Under the pieces are notes generated by a model that did no database searches, had not been told where the DNA came from, and saw only the letters and a list, made by a program, of their open reading frames with translations. This document shows, piece by piece, positions 60,701 to 64,000 of a stretch of 64,000 nucleotides of DNA; position 1 is the first letter of the stretch; every line of letters begins with the position of its first letter. The DNA is from Paragorgia papillata (Eukaryota > Cnidaria > Anthozoa > Scleralcyonacea > Coralliidae): NCBI GenBank assembly GCA_035771165.1, contig JAWNZC010000322.1, forward strand, positions 6,000,501 through 6,064,500, read 5' to 3'. Position numbers and translations under genes: made by a program.

Positions 60701-61086
60701 ACGGTCATCTGGAGAACAACTTCACAATCCCGACGTTCAACAACGCAAATTATTAATCAAAACTTCATTTTTAGAAGATTTACCTCCACCAAGGATATAA
60801 ATGCAAGTGGTCTATTTTTGCACGACTCTAAGACTCACACAAGGTCTCTTCAAAACTTTTACGTCGATAAACTTTCCAAATGGTTTGTTTTTAAAGCCGT
60901 TCAATAAACTCACAGTTAGTATTTTATCAAGATATATGGTATCGTTTCGTGTATTTATACCTGATAAAACGCTCCTGAAAAAGCACAACGTTAATCTAAC
61001 CTCTGAGAAATATAAACAAAAATCTCAAAGAACTTACTTGCGATCATTGATATTTTTACAGTTAGCCGTTTCTTAGACTCTTCTGA
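26013..61086 (-). CDS. PDS5: PDS5 sister-chromatid cohesion regulator, C-terminal 917 aa (24 exons)
   Basis: Exons in transcript order: 61086-61038, 59146-59010, 55396-55163, 54130-54043, 53123-53054, 52083-51960, 50503-50348, 49178-49110, 45709-45573, 43716-43593, 43152-43018, 41450-41381, 40049-39938, 38096-37970, 36961-36908, 34763-34689, 31868-31812, 31726-31632, 30837-30724, 30400-30176, 30015-29920, 28287-28060, 27137-27086, 26138-26013. All have AG/GT borders and the phases sum to 918 codons including TAA. The order and wording follow animal PDS5 (VLPDPAKTQEHLKK; GVKLLVNWLRGL; RLTAACGLLKLCQESAYHEF; PLEYLTLFALSAK; NFMKKLAENVKQTKDA). PDS5 is a HEAT-repeat protein bound to the cohesin ring in the nucleus, acting with WAPL and sororin to control cohesin release and maintenance. 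The tail after about residue 600 is basic/acidic low complexity. Missing: about 500 N-terminal residues, expected beyond 64000. The tail contains a duplicated exon pair. Confidence 0.93.
26244..26694. mobile_element. Foldback element with about 160-bp arms, in PDS5 intron
   Basis: The ends GGGCAATAGCACTAAAAATT and the exact inverse enclose arms matching through CTGACGTCAGAGACCATCTC-type blocks (about 26244-26412 and 26537-26694). A half copy is at 63614-63788. Confidence 0.85.
27086..27137 (-). CDS. PDS5: PDS5 exon 23 in window
   Basis: 17 codons TKDLSDEATESSEQSEL in phase, with acceptor TTTTTCAG and donor GTAAGT; acidic tail. Confidence 0.65.
27697..27770. repeat. CACTA pentanucleotide microsatellite
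   Basis: About 15 perfect copies of ACTAC, followed directly by an ACAAT array. PDS5 intron. Confidence 0.95.
27772..27861. repeat. ACAAT pentanucleotide microsatellite
   Basis: About 15 copies with a few interruptions, adjacent to the CACTA array. Confidence 0.9.
28060..28287 (-). CDS. PDS5: PDS5 exon 22, duplicated cassette copy 2, second exon
   Basis: KKTDPTRKETRQNPPPQETL through SPMKEENPTRSSPRKNVKSS to IVRNTR. The C-terminal half is nearly identical to exon 20. Acceptor TTTCCTTAG, donor GTATAT. Confidence 0.78.
28351..28513. mobile_element. Foldback element, family TATAGTAAGGTTTG
   Basis: AATCGGAATATAGTAAGG at the left and its inverse at the right, with AACGTTTCGAGCGAAGG in the arms. 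A single-arm copy is at about 40888-40980. Confidence 0.8.
28806..29802. repeat. TACTG satellite, about 1 kb
   Basis: Built of GTACT / ACTGT steps, with a longer period formed by CACCCCAACAGTACTG and TTCAACTGTACTG phrases. It lies in the intron between PDS5 exons 21 and 22. Open frames on both strands (up to 269 codons) are a by-product of the missing stops. Confidence 0.95.
29920..30015 (-). CDS. PDS5: PDS5 exon 21, duplicated cassette copy 2, first exon
   Basis: VSETEGALMDNLGKETTESS, then EERSEDEEEIPR. Same splice borders and phases as exon 19, shorter by 18 nt. Confidence 0.75.
30176..30400 (-). CDS. PDS5: PDS5 exon 20, duplicated cassette copy 1, second exon
   Basis: About 75 residues, Lys/Ser/Pro-rich (KKTGPTRKEATKKTSPQKSQ ... 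SPMKEENPTRSSPRKNVKS). About 70% identical by eye to the exon at 28060-28287. Confidence 0.8.
30724..30837 (-). CDS. PDS5: PDS5 exon 19, duplicated cassette copy 1, first exon
   Basis: Encodes VSDTHKTKKTQRALMDILEK, then ETTESSEELSEEEEEIPR. It has a 6-residue stretch (about KTKKTQ) absent from its duplicate at 29920-30015. It begins with one and ends with two split-codon bases. Confidence 0.78.
30951..31075. repeat. GAT trinucleotide microsatellite
   Basis: About 40 copies of GAT/GAC in the PDS5 intron between exons 18 and 19. The poly-Asp and poly-Ser frames it produces are not genes. Confidence 0.95.
31307..31556 (-). mobile_element. Ala-tRNA-derived SINE-like insertion with 10-bp target duplication
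   Basis: AAATAACGTG occurs at 31297-31306 and 31557-31566, exactly flanking the 250-bp insert. The insert carries a tRNA-like body on the minus strand and a CTCAGAGAAAAACTCTGAG hairpin. Confidence 0.8.
31373..31444 (-). tRNA. tRNA-Ala(GGC)-like cloverleaf inside the SINE
   Basis: 72 nt fold by eye: acceptor GTTCCAG/CTGGAGC, D-stem GCTC/GAGC, anticodon stem TCCGG/TCGGA with loop CTGGCAT (anticodon GGC), T-arm GTGGG-TTCGAGT-CCCGT. Because it is embedded in a repeat, I regard it as SINE-derived, not a dedicated tRNA gene. Confidence 0.5.
31632..31726 (-). CDS. PDS5: PDS5 exon 18 in window, basic tail
   Basis: KTSNNVSKITPSKPVHGSSS, then ANKKKPSQTTK: Ser/Lys/Pro-rich tail. Placed by an AG/GT frame that joins exons 17 and 19. 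Confidence 0.75.
31812..31868 (-). CDS. PDS5: PDS5 exon 17 in window
   Basis: 19 codons GEGNSKSYLPKDFLISPVK, corresponding to CNDKSYISEETRVLL. Last segment with clear family similarity. Confidence 0.75.
32092..32204. repeat. Near-perfect palindrome, about 110 bp
   Basis: TATAGAGAAATATTTCCC-centred arms (GAGATCTCAAAAACG | TTTTTGAGACCGAGGG) fold almost end to end. PDS5 intron. Confidence 0.85.
32858..33610. mobile_element. TIR element TTAGGGCCTGTTCACATGAG
   Basis: The ends TTAGGGCCTGTTCACATGAG and CTCATGTGAACAAGCCCTAA are inverted copies continuing into ATCTCGGGG blocks. The interior repeats GAGATAAC(T/C) motifs in both orientations. No ORF of note. Confidence 0.8.
33972..34371. mobile_element. 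Nested foldback elements
   Basis: Outer arms (ACACGTGACGC...TTTCACCGGAATTAACTTG and inverse) surround an inner MITE, listed separately. Confidence 0.65.
34136..34292. mobile_element. Inner MITE TAGACCACTTTCATA
   Basis: TAGACCACTTTCATA and TATGAAAGTGGTCTA are exact inverted ends, with TTCTTTTATGTGCATCT in the arms. A related element is at 54503-54665. Confidence 0.8.
34409..34492. repeat. CAA trinucleotide microsatellite
   Basis: About 28 copies. Poly-Gln, poly-Asn and poly-Thr frames here are artefacts of the repeat; it lies in a PDS5 intron. Confidence 0.95.
34689..34763 (-). CDS. PDS5: PDS5 exon 16 in window
   Basis: 25 codons TQTFLLKDFPGNLVLPKKLF VPLGK, aligning with the PKDPVLPMKFFTQPEK stretch. 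Confidence 0.82.
36273..36375. mobile_element. Compact ACGTGGTG foldback element
   Basis: AAGTTTTGTGGAAACACCAC and its near-exact inverse, with AAATATTTCTTTGCTAA / TTAGCAAAGAAATATTT arms and a short GGCCAACAGGCC-like loop. Half copies lie at 3931-3950 and 15039-15057. Confidence 0.85.
36384..36565. repeat. Dispersed repeat, copy 2 (inverted relative to 23.3 kb)
   Basis: TTCAAAATGGCCGCCAG through AACAATTATTCACCT, inverse of 23299-23510 with small indels. Confidence 0.7.
36908..36961 (-). CDS. PDS5: PDS5 exon 15 in window
   Basis: 18 codons AIYTVCDIAIGIILNLSK, matching PDS5 KLYTVCDVALCVINSKS. The donor GTTGGT is weaker than its neighbours. Confidence 0.85.
37540..37882. mobile_element. TIR element CCAGACCACACACAC
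   Basis: Imperfect 45-bp ends around CCAGACCACACACACG, inner blocks ATTTTCACCG(T/C)C also inverted. It ends about 88 bp from PDS5 exon 14. Confidence 0.75.
37970..38096 (-). CDS. PDS5: PDS5 exon 14 in window
   Basis: Encodes YLWFFMEPILARGDNYNFMK and KLAENVKQTKDARAPNDVDA NN, the end of the HEAT array. Donor GTACGT. Confidence 0.92.
38635..39510. mobile_element. Large foldback element with about 250-bp arms
   Basis: Arms 38635-38882 and 39264-39510 are inverted copies: CGTATCGGATAGTGTATACT at the left tip and its inverse at the right, continuing through ATATCTGTAAA and AATTCGCATAACTCACAAT blocks. A 380-bp unique centre has no recognisable ORF. It lies in a PDS5 intron. Confidence 0.88.
39938..40049 (-). 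CDS. PDS5: PDS5 exon 13 in window
   Basis: Encodes HSASVLPEYALPYLIYLLSH through SEVESLKDIK; matches LLPEYVVPYMIHLLAHDP. Donor GTAAGA. Confidence 0.9.
40323..40582. mobile_element. MITE AAGGTGAGGTAATACGGG
   Basis: AAGGTGAGGTAATACGGGCA and the inverse at the right end, with internal TTGCAACGTTGAA / TTACGTTGCAAG blocks. Confidence 0.8.
41381..41450 (-). CDS. PDS5: PDS5 exon 12 in window
   Basis: Encodes IKQMICRCINVRNEYLKQHS SAA, aligning with QCLLKNISIRREYIKQNP. Acceptor TTATTTAG, donor GTAAAT. Confidence 0.85.
41839..42248. mobile_element. Foldback element AAGTGGTTCTCT
   Basis: AAGTGGTTCTCTGATGAAAA and the inverse TTTTCATAAGAGAACCACTT. Arms continue about 130 bp with GCATAATCTTAAAGA. The centre has ACAACAATGA / TTTTGTTG repeats. 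Confidence 0.8.
42581..42850. repeat. AAAT/AAAC tetranucleotide array, 270 bp
   Basis: AAAT units with interspersed AAAC; about 165 bp from PDS5 exon 11. The Leu/Phe/Tyr-rich reverse frames are not genes. Confidence 0.95.
43018..43152 (-). CDS. PDS5: PDS5 exon 11 in window
   Basis: 45 codons: DPCTHVRAPFTKKLCKGLES, MKLPLEYLTLFALSAKESSK, DRRQQ. Matches the PDS5 QVRQIFAQKLHKAL...LPLEYMAIFALCAKD block. Confidence 0.92.
43593..43716 (-). CDS. PDS5: PDS5 exon 10 in window
   Basis: Encodes CEMSYMRLTAACGLLKLCQE, then SAYHEFIDIEYFMNLSSIMQ; matches PDS5 DMSRLRLAAGSAIMKLAQ. Donor GTATAC. Confidence 0.92.
44049..44073. repeat. Poly-G run between duplicated GGCAGAACCAA text
   Basis: A G run of about 24 bases (44050-44073) lies between two copies of GGCAGAACCAA-AAACACTCCCCAATGAAA-like text. 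Confidence 0.8.
44115..44622. mobile_element. TIR element GCCTGGTTTTCATTTGTCGC
   Basis: GCCTGGTTTTCATTTGTCGC and the inverse GCGACATATGAAAACCAG. The interior has repeated GATGATCGG(G/C)GAT blocks in both orientations, as in the 7.33-7.71 kb element. Confidence 0.8.
44796..45102 (+). repeat. Dispersed repeat, copy 2 (full, with foldback)
   Basis: Same as 24436-24663 but with an intact palindrome at 44806-44942 (TGAAATTTATTTC / GAAATAAATTTCA arms around GAGCGAAGCGAACGAG). Confidence 0.78.
45573..45709 (-). CDS. PDS5: PDS5 exon 9 in window
   Basis: Encodes IQGVKLLVNWLRGLQTKDKA through LKKDGDMTGRSHV. I chose the donor GTATGT at 45572, because its phase joins exon 10, over an earlier weak GTCGAA. 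Confidence 0.9.
46045..46217. mobile_element. MITE, family GGCTCGTTTACAC, second copy
   Basis: TAAGGCTCGTTTACACAGGC and inverse TGTAAACGGGCCTTTA; same family as 22368-22571 and related to 50056-50265. Confidence 0.75.
46510..47400 (-). pseudogene. Tandem OTU cysteine-protease-like ORF, frame-broken
   Basis: First block (47398-47102, continuing to about 46990): WGTDIEIL then, after a frameshift, VIYIQNSNNVHFDVV, as at the end of an OTU domain. Second block: VGGNGDCFFKAVSQQLY (catalytic D and C) through QGTWYDALMVQAVADAL to NEFHYVS (catalytic H), with shifts near 46870 and 46545. OTU domains are deubiquitinase folds often found in transposon-encoded proteins. Both halves retain catalytic-looking residues, but the frame is broken at least three times. 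Confidence 0.72.
47627..47885. repeat. 260-bp palindrome near the right TIR
   Basis: AAGGTGATTGCTTAGTGT at the left and its inverse at the right, arms about 110 bp with CTTTCGTGGCAACAATG-type matches. It abuts the right terminal repeat of the OTU element. Confidence 0.8.
48441..48834. repeat. Foldback array of TTTCATATATGAAA
   Basis: About 390 bp composed of palindromic TTTCATATATGAAA units with spacers. The outer ends TACCCTTACGAAAATTTC and inverse make the whole array one hairpin as well. Confidence 0.9.
49110..49178 (-). CDS. PDS5: PDS5 exon 8 in window
   Basis: 23 codons (GKGDKGSALWCEESELSKE, then IKAK), the PDS5 GEKNGKLW...PEVLAK position. Donor GTCAGT. Confidence 0.82.
49361..49650. 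mobile_element. TIR element with Thr-tRNA-like core, copy 1
   Basis: The left arm (TACATGTAGTGCATGTGGTA ... GACGTTTGGTAGACGTTC, 49361-49434) is the inverse of the right arm of the 61-kb copy, and its inner part is inverted at 49612-49645. The core has GCCTCAGTGGCTCAATG but the D-arm is deleted. Confidence 0.78.
50056..50265. mobile_element. MITE, GCGATAAATATCGCC-type foldback
   Basis: AAAGGCCAATTTACACGTG and inverse CACGTGTAAACAGGCCTT, arms containing TTTTTGATGCGATAAATATC. Confidence 0.78.
50348..50503 (-). CDS. PDS5: PDS5 exon 7 in window
   Basis: 52 codons including LSCLGQIALLAPNVFEKH and VVKDLLMKDK, closely matching the PDS5 SLGHISMLAPDQF...FIVKDLLM block. Confidence 0.9.
50824..50910 (+). 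repeat. 29-bp tandem repeat, three copies
   Basis: TTGGTATCAGCTTTCTGG followed by TTAGTTAAC, repeated three times with 2-base changes between units. Confidence 0.95.
51960..52083 (-). CDS. PDS5: PDS5 exon 6 in window
   Basis: Encodes YYQQALTKLFTTGAPSQVKL and AGCAINKIFSNPLTIFERIL, a HEAT repeat aligning with the PDS5 GTPHQAKQAVHCIHAIF region. Donor GTACAG. Confidence 0.85.
53054..53123 (-). CDS. PDS5: PDS5 exon 5 in window
   Basis: Encodes ADVALQILTHIGQSLEEVDS RLM; it starts by completing the codon of exon 4 and ends at GTAAGT. Confidence 0.85.
54043..54130 (-). CDS. PDS5: PDS5 exon 4 in window
   Basis: Acceptor TCTTCTAG, donor GTGAGT. Encodes TCATAFPSDFNFSLIFEKIL and VYLKRNDFV, aligning with the PDS5 HTP(T)SF...YESLLQCL segment. 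Confidence 0.85.
54206..54415. repeat. ACC-rich minisatellite 1
   Basis: (TACCACCA)-like imperfect repeat in PDS5 intron between exons 3 and 4. Confidence 0.9.
54503..54665. mobile_element. MITE related to the 34.14-kb element
   Basis: TAGACCCTATTCATAAATG and inverse CATTTATGAATAGAGTA with TTCTTTGATGTGCGTTTA / TAAACGCACATAAAAGAA arms. It sits between the two ACC-rich arrays. Confidence 0.75.
54887..55065. repeat. ACC-rich minisatellite 2
   Basis: Same composition as 54206-54415, about 100 bp from the PDS5 exon 3 donor. Confidence 0.9.
55099..55154. repeat. AAAAC microsatellite next to a splice donor
   Basis: About 10 copies of ACAAA ending roughly 8 nt from the GT of PDS5 exon 3 (55162). 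Confidence 0.95.
55163..55396 (-). CDS. PDS5: PDS5 exon 3 in window, with acidic insert
   Basis: 78 codons, phase 0. NPLFETVKALLDRGAPLLFD matches the family; a run of about 20 mostly acidic residues (DDENIDGEDDTEDDDRDEDE) sits where vertebrate PDS5 has a shorter acidic loop. Confidence 0.9.
55720..55925. mobile_element. Near-perfect inverted repeat, about 63-bp arms
   Basis: ATCTCGTTCCCAGAGCCCAC and GGGAAACGAGAGACTCTGGG blocks at 55728-55789 recur inverted at 55861-55924 with almost no mismatch, around a 70-bp loop. Confidence 0.9.
56131..56364. mobile_element. MITE CGGTTTTCCACTAGGCGA with doubled left arm
   Basis: TTTCGCGCGAAGCGACTTT occurs twice in direct order (about 56158 and 56238) and once inverted (about 56317). 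Ends read TAAGCCGGTTTTCCACTAGG and inverse. Confidence 0.8.
56407..57450. mobile_element. Possible 1-kb non-autonomous DNA element
   Basis: GGTGGGCAATTTGTCT at 56407 and AGACAAATTGCCCACC at 57435-57450 are exact 16-bp inverted ends. The interior has an unrecognised 115-codon open frame. No target duplication was identified. Confidence 0.5.
57773..57837. repeat. CTTAA pentanucleotide microsatellite
   Basis: About 12 perfect copies of TTAAC in the PDS5 intron between exons 2 and 3. Confidence 0.95.
58300..58990. repeat. CAAA-type tetranucleotide array, about 690 bp
   Basis: CAAA units interspersed with GAAC, GAAT and AAAT variants in higher-order blocks (repeated GAACAGATGGATGAACAAAC). It ends about 20 nt from the donor of PDS5 exon 2. 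Confidence 0.95.
59010..59146 (-). CDS. PDS5: PDS5 exon 2 in window
   Basis: Encodes KVLPDPAKTQEHLKKLVQML and on to CSKVSKAV, a highly conserved PDS5 HEAT segment. The donor GTAAGT is only about 20 nt from a 690-bp CAAA-type array. Confidence 0.9.
59723..59844. mobile_element. MITE AGGGCTTTCCATTTACA
   Basis: AGGGCTTTCCATTTACA and the inverse TGTAAATTGGAAAGCGCCCT; inner TTAGACTGG / CCAGACTGACCGGTCTGA partial matches. Confidence 0.7.
60112..60668. repeat. Inverted pair GCTCGAAACA(A)CACCGCTGCC
   Basis: About 43-bp blocks at 60117-60155 and 60626-60668 are inverted copies containing CAAACGTTTGCGC / GCGCAAAACGTTTG. A third partial copy is near 15290. Confidence 0.7.
60330..60361. repeat. GATT microsatellite after an AATAAAGATTATTGATTG tail
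   Basis: About 8 GATT copies after TAAATAAAGATTATTGATTG, a common 3' tail of short or long interspersed elements. A reverse version is at 8921-8945. Confidence 0.8.
61038..61086 (-). CDS. PDS5: PDS5 exon (window exon 1)
   Basis: Acceptor TTTTTTAG, donor GTAAGT; it encodes SEESKKRLTVKISMIA plus one base, aligning with the PDS5 stretch just before the LPDP motif. First recognised exon; anything further 5' is not found in the window. Confidence 0.8.
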
Positions 61087-61238
61087 CTAAAAAAAGAAGT
61101 TTCAAAATTTTAGTATAAATACTTATATGAGATTAATTAATATGCAGATTTTTCTCATTATATATAACTTACTTCCAAATAACCTCAAGTAAAATCCAAA
61201 TAATTAAGGTTAGTGTCGCGTCAAAATATGTTAAAGCT

Positions 61239-61564
61239 ACAAACGCTACCACTTAGGAGCACATATGACTATGAATTTGCAACCTTAGCTTTCCATCTGA
61301 GCCTCAGTGGCTCAAACAACATCTCATATGCAAACGCTACCATTTAGGAGCACATATGACTATGAATTTGCAACCTTATCTCTCCATCTGAGCCTCCTCA
61401 GTGGCTCAATGGTTAGAGCATCTAACCGGTCATTAGAAGGTTGCAGGTTCGAACCCTGTCTGGGGCTCAGAAATCTTTTCTGAGTAATTGAGCTTGACGA
61501 ACGTCTACCAAACGTCTGTTACATTACACCAATCTTGCAAACGTACCACATGCTCTACATGTAT
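61239..61564 (+). mobile_element. TIR element with Thr-tRNA-like core, copy 2
   Basis: The right arm ends GTACCACATGCTCTACATGT, matching inverted the left arm at 49361. The core ACGCTACCA(C/T)TTAGGAGCA ... GCCTCAGTGGCTCAA is partly duplicated (61249-61310 and 61332-61407). Confidence 0.8.
61395..61466 (+). tRNA. tRNA-Thr(GGT)-like cloverleaf inside the TIR element
   Basis: Fold by eye: acceptor TCCTCAG/CTGGGGC (first pair mismatched), D-stem GCTC/GAGC, anticodon stem TCTAA/TTAGA with loop CCGGTCA (GGT, but C instead of T at the position before the anticodon), T-arm GCAGG-TTCGAAC-CCTGT. It has good internal promoter boxes but is embedded in a repeat, so probably tRNA-derived and not a functional tRNA gene. 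Confidence 0.45.
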
Positions 61565-62300
61565 ACGTACAACTTATCATAGAAATATCAATGCCCAGCA
61601 AAGTATATGTACATGTACATGTACAAAGCAAAGGCATAAGTTTAAATATAATTTAATAGAAATCTAAAGTTTCGTTGCTAAATTATTTATATCAATGATA
61701 TTTATTCTAAGATTACGATACCCGCCTGGATCACCGGTTGCTACGATTTTAAAGGAAGTCTAACATTTCGAAAGAAGGTCTTTCGACAGAGAAAAACGTA
61801 AAGTAAAATATAATCAACATTCTATTTAGGAGCTGTTCACAAAATACTTGACGGCGTTTTCATGGATTTTGACACACATCCTGTAATGCTACGTGACATG
61901 ACATGTGCCTAAACCAAATACAAACTATTATGTGGACTTATAAACATGGAGAAGCTACATATTTTGAAATTGAATAGAAAACCTCATGATCAGCTGCTAA
62001 ATTTGATGCTAAATCAGATAAATGATAACATCGTAAGGAAAATATCAAAGCTTACATGTAAAAGGTTGTATTAAACAAATAATATGGAACAAGGGTGTGT
62101 AGATGTGCTTTTCTCATCAACATGTTATTTAGTTTTTCAGTCGTTCCGTTATGTGATCGTGTTTCTAAATCCCCTCCCTTCTTGTCAGGGTAGTCGGAGC
62201 GACACTAAAAGTGTGGGGGGGGGGCCTTGGGCCCCCCCGCTTCCGACGCCCCTGCTTCTTGCAACGTTATGCGACTCTTCGACAAACACCCCCTTAGTCT

Positions 62301-62789
62301 AACCTCGTCCCCAGGGCCATTTGTGGGGGCTGTGCCAAGATGGCGGCCAAGAACAAATGGCCTTGGCACAGGCTGAGCTATCACCACATCTGATTGGTCG
62401 AGATAACATTGGATGTTTTAGGTATTCTGATTGGTGGAAACAAGGCGGGCGGCAGGCTAATTCGCGGGCATTTGTTTATAGGGCTCAAATTATATCAGAA
62501 TTGCCGGCTGTTAAAAACAACTTCAAAATGAATGAAAATGTGAGGAAAGCCGGCGATACACCCGTAAAAACGTCGGAAGAATATGTAATGACGGGTCGTG
62601 TCGTCTCTGTGCCCTGGCTGCCATACAACGAAGTCCATGGGACGGCAATTTAGAGTGTTTTTTAATTTGCTTTTGTTTTCTAAATATAGCTCATTTTTTG
62701 CAGCCAGTGCCAAGGCCATTTGTTCCCGCCATTTTGTTTTTGGCCGCCATCTTGGCCCAGCCCCCACAAATGGCCCTGGGGACGAGGTT
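62301..62789. mobile_element. TIR element CCTCGTCCCCAGGGCCATTT
   Basis: About 45-bp inverted ends CCTCGTCCCCAGGGCCATTT ... CAAGATGGCGGCC. Inner inverted GCCA(A)GGCCATTTGTTC blocks. Confidence 0.85.
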
Positions 62790-63160
62790 GCCCCTTAGTC
62801 ATGACATAATCATGTGACAAAAATAAACCAATCATATGAAAATAATAACAAATGGCAATGACATAAATTTTCAGTAATATATTTCTATAATATATTTACA
62901 TAAATTATTAATGTGTGGGAGGTAAATAAAGAAATAACTATGAGAAAACAGAATGATTGGCGATGCAACTGTACAATAATTAATCTTTCAAATTTGAACA
63001 AAAGTTACATGTGTAAATTACATAATAGCTTCCTTCAAGATTTTATAATGTATTACTCCTTAGGGCAACGGGGGGGAAACACTAGCCTTGGGCAGCGGGG
63101 GAAAAATAGCTGGCACGTAGTTTAAAATGTCACAATATCTCGAAAGAACTTTTGATAACT

Positions 63161-63345
63161 AAGGGCCTGTTTATATGATCCCGGTGTACCGGGACGTCCT
63201 GGTGTACCGGGATCTCGGCTTGTACATAATTTACTGTTATTTTCGCGGTTGCGTTTATATGGAGACGCAACCGAGATCTCGGTACACCGGGACAGATTTT
63301 TTCCCATATAAACGCGACATCTCGGTACACCGGGATGAAGTTTAC
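63161..63345. mobile_element. MITE with GGTGTACCGGGA repeats
   Basis: GTGTACCGGGA occurs twice directly and CGGTACACCGGGA twice inverted, with CGGTTGCGTTTATATG / CATATAAACGCG arm matches. Confidence 0.75.
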
Positions 63346-63613
63346 TGAACTACAATGCTTGTAACTTTGAATATTACGGTCAGAATTTCGTCCAAACGGT
63401 CAGGTCTAAAGACAAAACACTGAATAAAAGTGAAATAACTTCTAACATAGTAGAATTAGGGCGAGTTTTTTCTTTTTTGCTCCATTTCCTTAAATTCCCG
63501 CGCTTTTTGACCAGGGATGAAATTCATCCCGGTCAACCGGGACGGCGTTTTTATGTGCAGTTTCAAGTGATTTCGTTGAACAAATTTATAGATATAACTG
63601 ATTTTGCTACGTG

Positions 63614-63788
63614 TGAAAATACTGTACCCTGCTCCTGACGTCAGAGACCATTCATTTACATATTAAACACATTGAAATATCTTGAAAACGAAGAAAGATA
63701 CGAAAAAATTGTAAAAGATCTTCTATTACAATTTTATGAGCTCTTTCAAATTAGACAAACTTAATTTTTGTTGCCAATGTCCTTTAAA
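63614..63788. mobile_element. Half copy of the 26.24-kb foldback element
   Basis: CTCCTGACGTCAGAGACCAT through AGACAAACTTAATTTTTGTTG closely matches the right arm 26540-26690. Confidence 0.8.
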
Positions 63789-64000
63789 GATCAAAACAAG
63801 GGAAACTAGTGCGACAGGGTCGTTTTTTTTAGAAAATTTTCTATTGTGCGAGGGAGGCAGGTAATCGCAAAAGAACTTGCGGAACTCGTGAAAAACCAAG
63901 ATCCATTTTAAAGTGAGGAAAGTAGTTAAATGTACAAGTCGCCATTTTTTTGTTGGTATGGTCAATTATTTAACCAGCTAACCAAGTATCTTACGTTTTT

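Larger units (their letters stand above)
61087..64000. other. Right-edge region: PDS5 intron/upstream, repeats only
   Basis: I searched the minus strand for the PDS5 segment expected before exon 1 and did not find a convincing exon. The region carries the tRNA-like TIR element (61.24-61.56 kb), MITEs at 62.30-62.79 and 63.16-63.34 kb, and a half element at 63.61-63.79 kb. Confidence 0.5.

Noticed and set aside
61857..61925. Possible PDS5 exon upstream of window exon 1
   Set aside because: There is an acceptor-like TTTAG and one short frame (AHVMSR...), but it does not match the expected PDS5 segment and no donor fits the phase.

Overview
The window looks like an AT-rich, repeat-laden invertebrate nuclear genome with short exons and long introns. 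A galaxin-like di-cysteine protein (a family best known from stony-coral skeletal matrix), a BEL/Pao retrotransposon and very many terminal-inverted-repeat elements point to a cnidarian, most likely an anthozoan. That assignment is inference from gene content and was not tested by a search.

Layout. (1) 15-9279, plus strand: a five-exon gene for a 370-residue arrestin-fold protein, complete in the window, with large repeat-filled introns. (2) 9280-15857: intergenic sequence with several foldback elements, a possible GC-richer non-coding first exon near 10.8 kb, and a decayed minus-strand BEL/Pao pol (about 11.88-14.94 kb). (3) 15858-19730, plus strand: a secreted galaxin-like gene. One exon carries the signal peptide and one large exon carries about 44 Cys-Cys pairs; the large exon is interrupted by three frame breaks. 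(4) 19731-26012: intergenic sequence built of dispersed repeats. (5) 26013-61086, minus strand: the C-terminal two thirds of PDS5, the HEAT-repeat cohesin regulator. I place 24 exons (2,754 coding nt, 917 codons plus stop) in about 35 kb; all splice phases join in frame. The N-terminal exons were not recognised and probably lie beyond the right edge. (6) 61087-64000: repeats only.

The main discoveries are inside PDS5. Two tail-encoding exons have been tandemly duplicated together with their introns (28.03-30.08 kb and 30.15-30.90 kb), frame-neutrally, and the intron inside one copy has grown a roughly 1 kb TACTG satellite. Its introns also hold large microsatellites, including a 690 bp CAAA-type array ending about 20 nt from a splice donor, and a 1.65 kb terminal-inverted-repeat element encoding a decayed tandem OTU-protease protein.

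Two repeat families carry tRNA-like cloverleaves: a terminal-inverted-repeat element with a Thr(GGT)-like core, and an Ala(GGC)-like SINE inserted into a foldback element with a visible 10-bp target duplication. The three host genes have no evident functional link; the arrestin-like and galaxin-like genes are co-directional and the galaxin-like and PDS5 genes converge.
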